Shown here piece after piece: positions 24,946 to 34,856 of a DNA stretch of 64,000 nucleotides. The DNA is from an uncultured Pseudomonadota bacterium (GTDB lineage Bacteria; Pseudomonadota; Gammaproteobacteria; Burkholderiales; JALYOK01), in the NCBI GenBank assembly GCA_902826775.1, contig CADEHE010000004.1, positions 451,561 to 515,560 of the forward strand, read 5' to 3'. A model generated the notes under the pieces. It was given only the letters and a program-made list of their open reading frames with translations, was not told the origin of the DNA and did no database searches. The translations under genes and the position numbers were made by a program. How positions within the stretch are numbered: the first letter of the stretch is position 1; each line of letters opens with the position of its first letter.

Positions 24946-27669
24946 ATGAGTGAAATCGGCCGCACCGCCCTTTTCGGAAAATTGAACCCCCTCGCCTACA
25001 AGGCGATGGAAAGCGCCACCGTGTTCTGCAAGTTACGCGGCAACCCGTACGTCGAGCTGGTGCATTGGCTGCACCAGATTATGAACGCGCAGGATTCTGA
25101 TCTACACCGAATCACACAGCATTTCGAACTGGATGCCGGTCGCATCGCCGCCGATGTCACCGCAGCGCTCGACCGCTTGCCGCGAGGTGCGACGGCGATC
25201 TCCGATCTCTCCCCCCATCTGGAGAGCGCCGTCGAACGTGGCTGGGTGTACGGCACTTTGATGTTCGGCGAATCCCAGGTGCGCACCGGCCATCTGTTGG
25301 TCGGCGCACTCAAAACGCCAGCGCTGCGTCATGTTCTGTTCGCAGCATCGCGACAATTCGAACGCATTGGCGCCGACACACTCGCCGACAGCTTTTCCCG
25401 CATCGTAAAGGGTTCGCCGGAAGAAGCTCTCACGGCTAGCGACGGATTCAGCACCGGCGCGCCGGGGGAAGCCAGTCAAGCGATGGCGCCGGCGCAACTC
25501 GGCAAGCTCGAAGCGCTGCGCAAGTTCGCCGTCGATTTGACCGAGCGCGCCCGCAGCGGCGAGTTGGACCCGATCAGTGGCCGCGACGAAGAGATCCGCC
25601 AGATCGTCGACATCCTAATGCGCCGCCGGCAGAACAACCCGATCTTGACGGGTGAAGCGGGCGTCGGCAAAACCGCCGTCGTCGAGGGCTTCGCCGCGCG
25701 CATCGTCAACGGCGATGTGCCGCCACCGCTCAAGGATGTGAGCATCTACACGCTCGACGTCGGCTTATTGCAGGCCGGCGCCAGCATGAAGGGCGAGTTT
25801 GAAAACAGGTTGCGCCAAGTCATCGACGAGGTTCAGTCTTCGCCCAAACCGATCATTCTGTTCATCGACGAAGCGCATACCCTGATCGGCGCCGGCGGCG
25901 CGGCGGGCACTGGCGACGCGGCGAATTTGCTCAAGCCCGCCCTAGCACGCGGCAAGTTGCGCACCATCGCCGCGACAACGTGGGCCGAGTACAAAAAGCA
26001 CATCGAGAAAGACCCAGCCCTTACCCGCCGCTTCCAAGTTGTGCAAGTGGCCGAGCCGAGCGAAGAGAAAGCTGTACTCATGGTGCGCGGCGTCGCCTCA
26101 ACGCTAGAAAAGCATCACCGCGTGCAACTGCTGGACGAAGCCCTAGAGGCGGCGGTGCGCCTGTCGCACCGCTACATCCCGGCGCGGCAGTTACCCGATA
26201 AGGCCGTGAGCCTGCTCGACACGGCATGCGCGCGCGTGGCAATCAGCCAACACGCCGTACCGCCTGAAGTCGAAGACCATCGCCGCCGCATCGAAGGGCT
26301 GCAGACCGAATTGGACATCATCGCTCGCGAAGAAGCCATCGGCGTCAACGCCAAGGACCGCCGTTCTGCTGCAGAATCAAAGCAAAGCGAAGCCCAGGCC
26401 GCGTTAACCGTATTGGAATGCCGCTGGCAAGAGGAAAAAGCTCTGGCCACGCAGATTCTGGAACTTCGCAGCCGGCTGCGCTCCGGCAGCAATAAAGTAG
26501 AAGGCACCGACTCCCCTGTCGAAAGAGCCGCCGAAACTCGCAGTGCCGGTAGCAGAGAGCAAATCCTTTCAGCAGATGAACGCCAATTGCTGCTTGGCGA
26601 TTTGCGCGACCTACAGGGCAAGCTCGCCCGCCTGCAAGGCGAAACGCCATTGATCATGGCCACGGTCGACGAGCAAGCGGTCGCGGCAGTAGTGCAAGAT
26701 TGGACCGGCATTCCGGTTGGCCGCATGGTCAAGAACGAAGTCGAAGCTGTGCTGAAGCTCGCCGATACGCTTGGGCATCGCGTCATCGGCCAACGCCATG
26801 CGCTCGACATGATTGCGCGCCGCATCCAAACCTCGCGCGCCAAGCTGGATAACCCGAACAAACCCATCGGCGTGTTCATGCTGTGCGGCCCCTCGGGCGT
26901 GGGCAAAACCGAATCGGCGTTGGCGCTGGCCGAATCGCTCTACGGGGGCGAGCAAAACGTCATCACCATCAACATGAGTGAGTTCCAGGAAGCGCACACC
27001 GTCTCGACGCTCAAGGGTGCGCCCCCCGGCTATGTCGGTTACGGCGAAGGCGGCGTGTTGACCGAAGCGGTGCGCCGCCGCCCCTACAGCGTAGTGCTGC
27101 TCGATGAAGTCGAAAAAGCCCACCACGACGTGCACGAAATCTTCTTCCAGGCTTTCGACAAAGGCTGGATGGAAGATGGCGAGGGCCGTTTCATCGACTT
27201 CAAGAACACGATCATCTTGCTCACCACCAATGTCGGCACAGATTTGATCGCCAGCATGTGCAAAGACCCGCAACTCATGCCGGATGCCGACGCGCTGGCG
27301 AAGGCGCTGCGCGACCCGCTGCTGAAAGCTTTTCCGCCCGCGTTGCTGGGCCGCTTGGTGGTGATCCCGTACTACCCGCTGAGCGACGACGTGCTCAGTA
27401 ACATCGTTCGACTGCAACTCGGCCGAATCAAAGCGCGCGTGGCAGCGAACCACAAAGTGCCCTTCGAATACGACGACGACGTGGTGAAGCTGATCATCAG
27501 CCGCTGCACCGAAGTGGAAAGCGGTGGACGCATGATCGACACCATCTTGACGAACACCGTGCTGCCGCGCGTCAGCCAAGAGTACCTATCACGCCTAGCG
27601 GCTGGGCAAGCACTGAAGCGCATGCGTGTTGGTGTCGCCTCCGGCGACTTTACCTATGGATTTGACTAG
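24946..27669 (+). CDS. tssH: T6SS AAA+ ATPase TssH (ClpV)
   Basis: A 907-residue ClpB/ClpV protein. The N domain begins [34 protein letters not shown], typical of ClpV. The first AAA module has Walker A GEAGVGKT at residue 236 and [10 protein letters not shown]; the second has GPSGVGKT at residue 648 and [15 protein letters not shown] middle coiled-coil with an insertion (about residues 460-540) is present. ClpV pulls apart contracted sheaths for reuse. A long antisense open frame (26611-27579) is a shadow. A hairpin repeat follows at 27705. Confidence 0.97.
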   Translation: MSEIGRTALFGKLNPLAYKAMESATVFCKLRGNPYVELVHWLHQIMNAQDSDLHRITQHFELDAGRIAADVTAALDRLPRGATAISDLSPHLESAVERGWVYGTLMFGESQVRTGHLLVGALKTPALRHVLFAASRQFERIGADTLADSFSRIVKGSPEEALTASDGFSTGAPGEASQAMAPAQLGKLEALRKFAVDLTERARSGELDPISGRDEEIRQIVDILMRRRQNNPILTGEAGVGKTAVVEGFAARIVNGDVPPPLKDVSIYTLDVGLLQAGASMKGEFENRLRQVIDEVQSSPKPIILFIDEAHTLIGAGGAAGTGDAANLLKPALARGKLRTIAATTWAEYKKHIEKDPALTRRFQVVQVAEPSEEKAVLMVRGVASTLEKHHRVQLLDEALEAAVRLSHRYIPARQLPDKAVSLLDTACARVAISQHAVPPEVEDHRRRIEGLQTELDIIAREEAIGVNAKDRRSAAESKQSEAQAALTVLECRWQEEKALATQILELRSRLRSGSNKVEGTDSPVERAAETRSAGSREQILSADERQLLLGDLRDLQGKLARLQGETPLIMATVDEQAVAAVVQDWTGIPVGRMVKNEVEAVLKLADTLGHRVIGQRHALDMIARRIQTSRAKLDNPNKPIGVFMLCGPSGVGKTESALALAESLYGGEQNVITINMSEFQEAHTVSTLKGAPPGYVGYGEGGVLTEAVRRRPYSVVLLDEVEKAHHDVHEIFFQAFDKGWMEDGEGRFIDFKNTIILLTTNVGTDLIASMCKDPQLMPDADALAKALRDPLLKAFPPALLGRLVVIPYYPLSDDVLSNIVRLQLGRIKARVAANHKVPFEYDDDVVKLIISRCTEVESGGRMIDTILTNTVLPRVSQEYLSRLAAGQALKRMRVGVASGDFTYGFD

Positions 27670-27704
27670 ATGACGAGGCAAATGAGCCGCCCCCCTTTGC
27701 CGTC

Positions 27705-27724
27705 GTTCCCGCGCCGGCGGGAAC
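27705..27724. repeat. REP-like hairpin after tssH
   Basis: Perfect 8-bp inverted repeat GTTCCCGC / GCGGGAAC around GCCG, embedded in CGTC...CCA. A sister element is at 40084-40103 with compensatory stem changes. It lies between the tssH stop and vgrG and could also slow transcription there. Confidence 0.6.
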
Positions 27725-27869
27725 CCAATCCTGTGCGGGAATTCCCATGGATCCTCGCCCTTGCGGAGATGGCACACTCATCAACTATCTGCGCATTAGT
27801 CGATAGAAGTGCTTACCTCACGCCGACAGCGTCAACTTGCGCGCTAGATACCACCCGCGGAGAACCCTA

Positions 27870-30161
27870 ATGCATCGCGTCATAGACATCAAGACTCCGC
27901 TGGGCGCCGACGTGCTGCGCTTGCACAGCATGCACGGCAGCGAGGAGCTGGGCCGCTTGTTCGACTACCAGATAACGGTACTGAGCGAGAAAAACGACGT
28001 TGATCCCGACAAACTGCTCGGCCAGCCCATCACCGTCACGTTGGAGTTGCCCGATCAAAAGACCCGCTACTTCAGCGCTTACGCCACACGACTGGCCCAG
28101 GTCGGCATGATCGGCCGCTTTCACGCCTACCAAATCACCGCGCGGCCCTGGCTGTGGTTTATGACGCGCGTGACCGACTGCCGCATCTTTCAGAACAAAA
28201 CTGTGCCGCAGATCATCAAGGAAGTGTTCGGCAAATATGAAGGCTTGGCGGTGTACTCGCCTGACCAATTGACCGCGAAATACCGCGAATGGGAATACTG
28301 CGTTCAATACCGCGAAACGACTTTCAACTTTATTAGCCGCTTGATGGAGCAGGAAGGTATTTACTACTACTTCAAGCACGAAGAGAACAAGCACACCATG
28401 GTGTTGGCGGACGCGAAATCACTGCACACGCCCTACCCTGGTTACGACAAGTTAAGTTTTCTGTCCACCGAGCAAGTCGCCCCGGACGAGGAGCACATTC
28501 ACGCTTGGCACTTCGCCCGCGAAGTGCAGCCAGTAGCCTACGCAACCGAGGAATTCGACTTCAAGCGCCCAAGCTTCGAATTACGAGTTAAGAAAGAAGT
28601 CGCGCGCAACCACGCGCAAGCGAAGTTCGAGATGTTCGACTATCCGGGCGAGTACGTCCAAAAGACGGATGGCGAGCACTACGCCCAGGCACGCATCGAA
28701 GAACTGCATTCTCAGTTCGAGTTGGCCAGCGGCTCAACCAACGCGCGCGGCCTCACGGTCGGCCATTTAGTCAAGCTCGCCAAGCATCCGCGCGAGGACC
28801 AGAACAAGCAATACTTGGTTGTCTCCGCCAACTACAGCCTGCAGGGCGCAGAGCATGAAACCGCTGCTAGCGAGGGCGCCGCGTACTCATGCAACTTCAC
28901 CGTGTTGGACAGCCGCCAACAGTTTCGCACCCAACGTCTTACGCCTAAACCCATGGTGCAAGGCCCGCAGACGGCGATCGTCGTCGGCCCCTCTGGCGAT
29001 GAGATCTACACCGACCCGGAAGGTTATGGTCAAGTGAAAGTGCAGTTCCATTGGGACCGCTACGGAAAGTCCAACGAAACCAGCTCCTGCTGGGTGCGCG
29101 TATCGCACCCCTGGGCCGGGAAGAACTTTGGCGCCATTCACATTCCCCGCATTGGCCAAGAAGTCATCGTCGACTTTCTGGAAGGCGACCCAGACCAACC
29201 CATCATCACCGGCCGCGTCTACAACAATGAACAAATGCCGCCTTGGCCGCTGCCGGCGAACAATACCCAAAGCGGCATCCTCACGCGCTCCAGCAAAGGT
29301 GGCACGCCCGCCAATGCGAACGCGATCCGCTTCGAGGACAAGAAGGGCGCCGAGCAAGTTTGGATTCATGCCGAAAAGAATCAAGACATCGAAGTCGAGA
29401 ACGACGAGACCCATTGGGTCGGACATGACCGCAGAAAGACCATCGACAACGATGAGACGGTACACGTCAAGCACGACCGCACCGAAACCGTCGATCACGA
29501 CGAAACCATCACGATTTGTAACAATCGCACCGAGAATGTCGGTGTCGACGAAAAAATTACCATCGGCAGCAACCGTACCGAAAAAGTCGGCGTAAACGAA
29601 ACCATTGACATTGGCAGCAACCGCACCGAAACCGTCGGCGCGAACGAAATGATCACCGTCGCCCTAACGCGAACCCGCAACGTCGGCATCAACGAGATGG
29701 TCAATGTGGGCGGCGCGCAGGAAGTGACGGTGGGCGGTCTCCAGGCCATCACCGTCGGTCTGACCCGTGCCGTAACCGTCGGGACAAGCCAATCGGTCAA
29801 TATCGGCACTAGCCACAGCGTAAACGTCGGCACCGACGAATCGGTCAACGTAGGATCGAACCGTTCGGAATCGATCGGCGCCGATCACACAGTCTCAGTT
29901 GGCAAGAACCAAAGTAGCAGTATTGGCGAAAATCGCAGCGCATCGGTTGGGAAAGATGACAGCACTAAAGTCGGCAAGAACTTGGTAATCGACGCCGGCG
30001 AATCGATCACGATCAAGACCGGATCGGCAAGCATCAGCATGAAGAAGGACGGCACCATCGCCATCAGCGGGAAAGACATCAGCATCAAAGGTTCAGGCAA
30101 GATCAGCGTCAAAGCGTCTAGCGATGTGGTGATTAAGGGCAGCAAAGTCGGCATCAACTAA
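27870..30161 (+). CDS. vgrG: T6SS spike protein VgrG
   Basis: A 763-residue VgrG from ATG 27870 (GGAGAA seven bases upstream; the open frame begins earlier at 27837). The gp27-like part has YCVQYRETTFNFISRLMEQEGIYYYF and the gp5-like OB region has GYGQVKVQFHWDRYGK, SCWVRVSHPWAGKNFGAIHIPRIGQEVIVDFLEGDPDQPIITGRVYN. A long needle of valine/glycine repeats follows (about residues 515-700; NRTETVGANE-type units of about 16 residues). It ends in DUF2345-like strands (GTIAISGKDISIKGSGKISV). There is no extra effector domain at the C-terminus. The downstream DUF6484, DUF2169, KS-like and DUF4150 genes form its effector cassette. Confidence 0.96.
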   Translation: MHRVIDIKTPLGADVLRLHSMHGSEELGRLFDYQITVLSEKNDVDPDKLLGQPITVTLELPDQKTRYFSAYATRLAQVGMIGRFHAYQITARPWLWFMTRVTDCRIFQNKTVPQIIKEVFGKYEGLAVYSPDQLTAKYREWEYCVQYRETTFNFISRLMEQEGIYYYFKHEENKHTMVLADAKSLHTPYPGYDKLSFLSTEQVAPDEEHIHAWHFAREVQPVAYATEEFDFKRPSFELRVKKEVARNHAQAKFEMFDYPGEYVQKTDGEHYAQARIEELHSQFELASGSTNARGLTVGHLVKLAKHPREDQNKQYLVVSANYSLQGAEHETAASEGAAYSCNFTVLDSRQQFRTQRLTPKPMVQGPQTAIVVGPSGDEIYTDPEGYGQVKVQFHWDRYGKSNETSSCWVRVSHPWAGKNFGAIHIPRIGQEVIVDFLEGDPDQPIITGRVYNNEQMPPWPLPANNTQSGILTRSSKGGTPANANAIRFEDKKGAEQVWIHAEKNQDIEVENDETHWVGHDRRKTIDNDETVHVKHDRTETVDHDETITICNNRTENVGVDEKITIGSNRTEKVGVNETIDIGSNRTETVGANEMITVALTRTRNVGINEMVNVGGAQEVTVGGLQAITVGLTRAVTVGTSQSVNIGTSHSVNVGTDESVNVGSNRSESIGADHTVSVGKNQSSSIGENRSASVGKDDSTKVGKNLVIDAGESITIKTGSASISMKKDGTIAISGKDISIKGSGKISVKASSDVVIKGSKVGIN

Positions 30162-30172
30162 GAGAATGAATA

Positions 30173-30715
30173 ATGGGACATCTTGAAGACACGATCTTCC
30201 GTTCGCTTGCAGAAGAGCGCACCGACATCGATCCGTTTGTCACTTTGCAAGCCGCTCCGGCACGACTAGATGCAGTCCATGCTGCAGAGCAACCTCCTTT
30301 TGTGGTGGCCACGTTTGCTGGCTTCGATCTCGACGATTGCCCTATGGTGCAATTGAAAACGAAGCTATCGACTGAGCTTGTGCGTGCCAAAACCATCGTC
30401 GCGCTGCGTAGCGAATTCGTTGGCAGGGAAACGCTGGTTGTGTTTGAGAACGGAGATGTCTACCAACCGATAATCGTTGGCCTCATGCAAATACCCGCAA
30501 AATCAACTAGCGCCCCCCCTGCCCCCGCACCGCTCGTTATTCATGCAGACGACGAACGCTACTCGATTACCGCTGAGCGGGAGATCGTTCTAAAGTGCGG
30601 CGACGCGAGTATCACGCTAACCCGAGCGGGCAAGGTGATTATCAAAGGCACTTACATCCTCAGTCGCTCGTCTGGTTACAACAAGATCAAGGGCGCTGCG
30701 GTGGACATAAACTAA
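30173..30715 (+). CDS. DUF6484-type T6SS-associated protein
   Basis: A 180-residue protein. The middle has the pattern FAGFDLDDCPMVQL ... LVRAKTIVALRSEFVGRETLVVFENGDVYQPIIVGLMQ, typical of DUF6484 proteins found next to VgrG. The C-terminal strands (YSITAEREIVLKCGDASITLTRAGKVIIKGTYILSRSSGYNKIKGAAVDIN) resemble the DUF2345-like end of VgrG, so it may cap or extend the spike. It starts 11 bases after vgrG and its stop overlaps the next gene by one base (TAATG). Confidence 0.82.
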   Translation: MGHLEDTIFRSLAEERTDIDPFVTLQAAPARLDAVHAAEQPPFVVATFAGFDLDDCPMVQLKTKLSTELVRAKTIVALRSEFVGRETLVVFENGDVYQPIIVGLMQIPAKSTSAPPAPAPLVIHADDERYSITAEREIVLKCGDASITLTRAGKVIIKGTYILSRSSGYNKIKGAAVDIN

Positions 30716-31767
30716 TGTGGCAAGTTGATAACAGAACACCATTTGCAGCGGAACGCGGCTGGGTACGCGACCGCGACGGCGCCGAGATTTGGCTAGTAGC
30801 AGTCAAGGCGACGTTCGACATCCGTCCGGACGGCTCCACAGAAGTATCGAAGGAACAGCCGGCCGTGTTGCGTGCACCCGAATACCATGGCGACCCGGGC
30901 AAGAGCAGCATCAAATACGAATCCGATCTCATACTCACCAAGAAGACAACGGATATCATCGTTATCGGGCACGCCTACGCACCGCACGGCAAGCAGGTGA
31001 CAGAAATGGGTGTGGGTTTTCGGGTAGGTACGGTTCAGAAGGTGCTGCGTGTCTTCGGCGATCGCGTCTGGGGCGTACTCGGCGCCTCGGCACCAGAGCC
31101 GTTTTCCAAGATGCCACTTACATACGAGCGCGCCTATGGGGGCGTAGATGCGAAGTCGGAGCATCCCGATCGCGACTGGGAATGGCGCAATCCGGTTGGA
31201 ACGGGTTTCGCAACGACCAAAGCCAATGCGTCAGGCTCAAAGCTGCCTAACCTGGAAAACCCGAAGAGTTTGATCGGTTCGTGGAAGGATAAACCGGCCC
31301 CCGCAGGCTTCGGCGCGATTGCCTGCCACTGGCAACCGCGTGCGTCCTTCGCCGGAACCTATGGTGAGGAATGGATGAAAACACGCCAACCCCTACTCCC
31401 AAAGGATTTCGATGACCGCTTCTTTCAATGCGCCCCTGTTGATCAACAAGCTCCCGAATACTTACGCGGCGGCGAGCAAGCCGTAATTAAGGGATTGACG
31501 CCATCCGGCGCACTGCAATTGGATTTGCCCAAGCTCTTTCTTGGTTTCGAGACTCGCTTTTATGATGGCAGCCGAGAGATTCACAAGAATCGCGCGTTGC
31601 ACACAGTCATCATTGAACCAGATTTCCCGCGAGTGTCGCTTGTTTGGCATTCGGCACTGCCGTGTCACTTCAAAGTGCATAAACTCGAACGTACCGTGGT
31701 AACACTAAAGAGAGATATCAGCTCGGGGCAACGAATCACTCACGACGCGGATTTGGAGTTGATCTGA
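30715..31767 (+). CDS. DUF2169 T6SS adaptor/chaperone
   Basis: A 350-residue protein from ATG 30715 (MWQVDNRTPFAAERGWVRD); the open frame upstream overlaps the previous gene in another phase. Conserved DUF2169 blocks are visible: WLVAVKATFDIRPDG, PLTYERAYGGVDAKSEHPDRDWEWRNPVGTGF and PAPAGFGAIACHWQPRASFAGTYGEEWMKTRQPLLPKDFD. In other bacteria DUF2169 proteins help load DUF4150 PAAR-like effectors onto VgrG, which fits exactly the gene order here (vgrG, this gene, KS-like, DUF4150). Confidence 0.92.
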   Translation: MWQVDNRTPFAAERGWVRDRDGAEIWLVAVKATFDIRPDGSTEVSKEQPAVLRAPEYHGDPGKSSIKYESDLILTKKTTDIIVIGHAYAPHGKQVTEMGVGFRVGTVQKVLRVFGDRVWGVLGASAPEPFSKMPLTYERAYGGVDAKSEHPDRDWEWRNPVGTGFATTKANASGSKLPNLENPKSLIGSWKDKPAPAGFGAIACHWQPRASFAGTYGEEWMKTRQPLLPKDFDDRFFQCAPVDQQAPEYLRGGEQAVIKGLTPSGALQLDLPKLFLGFETRFYDGSREIHKNRALHTVIIEPDFPRVSLVWHSALPCHFKVHKLERTVVTLKRDISSGQRITHDADLELI

Positions 31768-32838
31768 ATGGCGAAGGAAGCTGTTCACATCGTCGGTTTG
31801 GGTGCGAGCACAGCGATAGGGCGCGATGCCTGGTCGAGCGCGGCAGCAGTGCGCGCGGGCATTTGCGGGTTTTCGGAACACCCATACATGATCGACACAG
31901 CCGGCGAACCGATGAAAGTCGCGCTCGCACCCTGGCTGGATGTTGGGGTGGCGGGTGTTGATCGGTTTGAGGCGCTGCTTTTCCCGGCGCTTGACCAGGC
32001 GCTCGAACCGCTGCTATTGATCCATGGCGCCACGCTAAACGTCGCCATCGCACTTGGCCTGCCGAGTGAGCGCCCTGGGTTGCCCCAGAACCTTCAGCGG
32101 CAACTATTCGACAGGGTCAGCCAACGCTACAGAGGCTATTTCAGCGTTGCTGCCGGCTTTGCTGCCGGGCACGCCGCAGGACTAATCGCCACGCAGGCAG
32201 CCACCAATAAGTTGGCTGAAGGCACACTCGACGCCTGCGTCGTCGCGGGCGTTGATAGCTACATCGAGCCGCTCACACTCGAATGGTTAGAAGACAACGA
32301 CCAACTCCATAGCGCCGGGCCGCTAAACAACGCCTGGGGTTTCATACCCGGCGAAGCAGGTGCCGCCTTATTGCTCATGCGCGAGTCCATGGTCGACACG
32401 ACCGGATTAGAATCGCTGGCTGTAGTGCTGGGCACAGGTACCGCGATGGAACCTAAGCACATCAAGACAGAAACCGTATGCACTGGCGAAGGGCTAACCA
32501 AAGCCTTTCGTTTAGCGCTGGCTGCACTGCCGGCGAACGCAAAAGTAACCGACATCTACTGCGACATGAACGGCGAGCCGTATCGTGCCGACGAGTTCGG
32601 CTTCACGGCCTTGAGAACAAAGGAGTCCTTCGAATCCGCCTCTGACTTCGTCGCCCCGGCGGACTGCTGGGGCGATGTGCATTCAGCGAGTGGGCCGTTG
32701 CACCTTGCTATGGCAACCGTGGCGGGGTACAAGGGCTACAGCAATGGCTCGTTCGCTTTCGCTTGGGCCAGCGCCGAGCAAGGCGAGCGTGCAGCGGCTT
32801 TGATTGCCACGGCGAGGAGGGCTTCAGCGTGGCAGTAA
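31768..32838 (+). CDS. Ketoacyl-synthase-like protein of the T6SS cassette, catalytic Cys missing
   Basis: A 356-residue thiolase-fold protein. KS-like features: HIVGLGASTAIGRDAWSSAAAVRAG at the start, GAALLLMRES, and GDVHSASGPLHLAMATV with a retained His305. In the region where ketoacyl synthases have the active-site Cys (TACATG-type), the sequence is VAAGFAAGHAAG (residues 127-138), with no Cys, so condensation activity is unlikely. Its start follows the DUF2169 stop directly, and its end overlaps the effector start by ten bases. KS-like proteins recur in T6SS DUF2169/DUF4150 cassettes; role unknown, perhaps a structural adaptor. Confidence 0.8.
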   Translation: MAKEAVHIVGLGASTAIGRDAWSSAAAVRAGICGFSEHPYMIDTAGEPMKVALAPWLDVGVAGVDRFEALLFPALDQALEPLLLIHGATLNVAIALGLPSERPGLPQNLQRQLFDRVSQRYRGYFSVAAGFAAGHAAGLIATQAATNKLAEGTLDACVVAGVDSYIEPLTLEWLEDNDQLHSAGPLNNAWGFIPGEAGAALLLMRESMVDTTGLESLAVVLGTGTAMEPKHIKTETVCTGEGLTKAFRLALAALPANAKVTDIYCDMNGEPYRADEFGFTALRTKESFESASDFVAPADCWGDVHSASGPLHLAMATVAGYKGYSNGSFAFAWASAEQGERAAALIATARRASAWQ

Positions 32839-33761
32839 CGATTAAGGTCAATGGGGCCGCCAACTCCTTGGTACACAAAGGGAGCAACGGCATTTCCATG
32901 GCTACCATTCCCGATGTCTGCAAGACGCCGTCGCCGGGCGGCCCTGTGCCGATTCCTTACCCGAATATCTCGCAATCGGCCACTCTCGCCAAAGGCACAA
33001 CAACGGTCAAGGCCGATGGCGGCATGATGATCGCGATCAAGGGTAGCGAGTTCAGTCTCTCGAATGGCGATAACGCAGGTGTTGCTGGGGGAGTCAAATC
33101 GAGTACCTTCATGAAGGAATCGGCCTGGATTCTGTACTCGTTCAATGTAAAAATGGACGGGCAGAACGCCTGCCGGCTGACAGACAAGAAATTTCAGAAC
33201 CATGAGAACACCGCAGATTTAGCCGGAGAACTGCAAGGCCCCGTGCCGTTGATGCCTGCAGTTGAGCCAGATTGCATAGTTGGAACCTATGACGAGATAA
33301 AGGAACAGTGCCCTGAAGGACATCAGGCACACCATATCGTTCCTGATTATGCCGCGCGGACGGGTAATCGGGCGCAAGGCATTGCAGGCGAGTACCGGAT
33401 ACCGGGAATGCCGAGTTTCGGCGATGGCCCCTCAATTTGTCTCGAGGGCAACGCAAGAACAACGGGATCACAACACAACGTAGCACATCAATCTGATCAA
33501 GCCATCGCAGCACTTGGCCAACGTACCAACAATGGCCCGGTCGGTTCGGCACCCGCCTGCGAAGTCATCGCTCTTGCGACAGACGCCGCTGTCCAAGCAA
33601 GACCGGAATGCGAGCGGCAAATTCGCGATGAAGTGGATCGGGCATATGGTGATGTCGATCCCAATCAATCGATGCGAACAACCCAACAACCAGCCACTGG
33701 ATCTGCGCGAGCGCATTTGGACAGCGGCGGCTGTGTGAACGCCAACGGTCCAACATTCTGA
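32829..33761 (+). CDS. DUF4150 PAAR-like T6SS effector with AHH-type nuclease domain
   Basis: A 310-residue protein from GTG 32829 (GGAGGG upstream, overlapping the KS-like gene end). Residues 1-130 are DUF4150/PAAR-like: KVNGAANSLVHKGSNGISMATIPDVCKTPSPGGPVPIPYPNI, SEFSLSNGDNAGVAGGVKSST. After a Pro linker, GHQAHHIVPDYAART (Ala-His-His at 167-169) marks an AHH/HNH-Endo VII superfamily nuclease, with later His residues (SQHNVAHQSDQ). Known relatives degrade DNA in target cells. PAAR-like proteins sit on the VgrG tip. The C-terminus is rich in polar residues and may be a tail. A beta-propeller gene follows, probably the immunity protein. Confidence 0.87.
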   Translation: MAVTIKVNGAANSLVHKGSNGISMATIPDVCKTPSPGGPVPIPYPNISQSATLAKGTTTVKADGGMMIAIKGSEFSLSNGDNAGVAGGVKSSTFMKESAWILYSFNVKMDGQNACRLTDKKFQNHENTADLAGELQGPVPLMPAVEPDCIVGTYDEIKEQCPEGHQAHHIVPDYAARTGNRAQGIAGEYRIPGMPSFGDGPSICLEGNARTTGSQHNVAHQSDQAIAALGQRTNNGPVGSAPACEVIALATDAAVQARPECERQIRDEVDRAYGDVDPNQSMRTTQQPATGSARAHLDSGGCVNANGPTF

Positions 33762-33774
33762 CGAGGGGAACCTA

Positions 33775-34782
33775 GTGAACATTAAGAAGATCCAACCCGC
33801 TGCCACATTTCGAACTGGCGTCGCAGGGGCTAGTTTCGTCGTTTGCCTATCTGGCTCGATGGATGCATTCGACCCAGGTGAGCCCTACTCCAGAGTCTAC
33901 TTCCTAAACGAAAACTCCCCTAATTTGTGGACATTTAACGAGCACGACTTTGTTATCCCATCGCTTTGTGTTTGGCAAGACCCATCTGCCCTAGGTCAAA
34001 GGATATTCGTTGCTTTGTCCGAAGATGGGCGAGTAGTCCTATTGGGTCCCAAGCAGACCGAAGAGAATATTGCGGACGCAGGTCTACCGCGCCCAAATAA
34101 GAAGGGTTACGGTTACCTTAACTGCATTCAGCAAATTGGAAACCGGCTCTATGCCTGTGGGTACTCCGGACAAGTCTACCGAAGGAATAATGACAGTACC
34201 TGGGAGCACATGGATCATGGTCTGTTGCAGGAACCAGGTGTGTCAGGCGGCGAGTACTTTGTCCAAGTCATTAATGGACCCCACGAGAACGCCATCTATG
34301 TCGCAGGGTCCGAAAATCGAGCGAATCACCCACCTCGCGTCGATTTCTGGGACGGCTCGAAATGGACTCGCGTAACATTACCGGCCACCGCTGGCAGAAT
34401 CACCAACATGTACATCGAGTCGGAGGAGCGCATATGGTTGTGCGGTTCCAAAGGCACGTTGCTTATGGGGAACGCGCGAGACGGATTCTCCACAATGAAC
34501 CCGCTTGGTTCCACACAACTTATTTTATCCGTTACGAAGTATCGCGACGTCATTTACCTTGGCACCAACGTTGGACTTCTTCGGTTCGATCCTTTCGCCC
34601 GCCACCCCTTCTTTCATCGGGTTCGAACGCAGCTTGATCCTGAGCTCGTCGATACCAATATCGTGCAATGCGTCGACGATGTCCTTTGGTCCATGGGACC
34701 AAAGGACATCGCGCGTCTTGATGGCCAAGGGTGGAAACGATTTCATCATCCGGACAACGCCCCGATTCAGCGGCTTCCTTAG
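33775..34782 (+). CDS. Beta-propeller-like protein, probable immunity to the AHH nuclease
   Basis: A 335-residue cytosolic protein starting GTG at 33775 after GAGGGG. Repeated strand units with G and W (for example GNRLYACGYSGQVYRRNNDSTWEHM, NAIYVAGSENRANHPPRVDFWDGSKWTRV, ERIWLCGSKGTLLMG, DVIYLGTNVGLLRFDP, DVLWSMGPKDIARLDGQGWKRF) suggest a beta-propeller of about six or seven blades. No signal peptide is present. Position directly after the nuclease effector makes an immunity role likely (inference). Lower GC and other codon use than its neighbours fit a recently exchanged effector-immunity pair. Confidence 0.65.
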   Translation: MNIKKIQPAATFRTGVAGASFVVCLSGSMDAFDPGEPYSRVYFLNENSPNLWTFNEHDFVIPSLCVWQDPSALGQRIFVALSEDGRVVLLGPKQTEENIADAGLPRPNKKGYGYLNCIQQIGNRLYACGYSGQVYRRNNDSTWEHMDHGLLQEPGVSGGEYFVQVINGPHENAIYVAGSENRANHPPRVDFWDGSKWTRVTLPATAGRITNMYIESEERIWLCGSKGTLLMGNARDGFSTMNPLGSTQLILSVTKYRDVIYLGTNVGLLRFDPFARHPFFHRVRTQLDPELVDTNIVQCVDDVLWSMGPKDIARLDGQGWKRFHHPDNAPIQRLP

Positions 34783-34856
34783 CGCAAGAAGGGAGTTCAC
34801 AAAAGTGCCCAGCGTGGATTTTCGAGTATTGACGACCCACTACAATAAATAAGTTT

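Noticed and set aside
26611..27579. A 322-residue open frame antisense to tssH
   Set aside because: It lies fully inside the conserved ClpV coding sequence, is His/Arg/Val rich as GC-rich shadows are, and has no family resemblance.
29500..30000. Regular repeats in vgrG as a possible CRISPR array or satellite
   Set aside because: The periodicity is at protein level (about 16 residues), continuous in frame, and belongs to the VgrG needle; there are no identical direct repeats with unique spacers.
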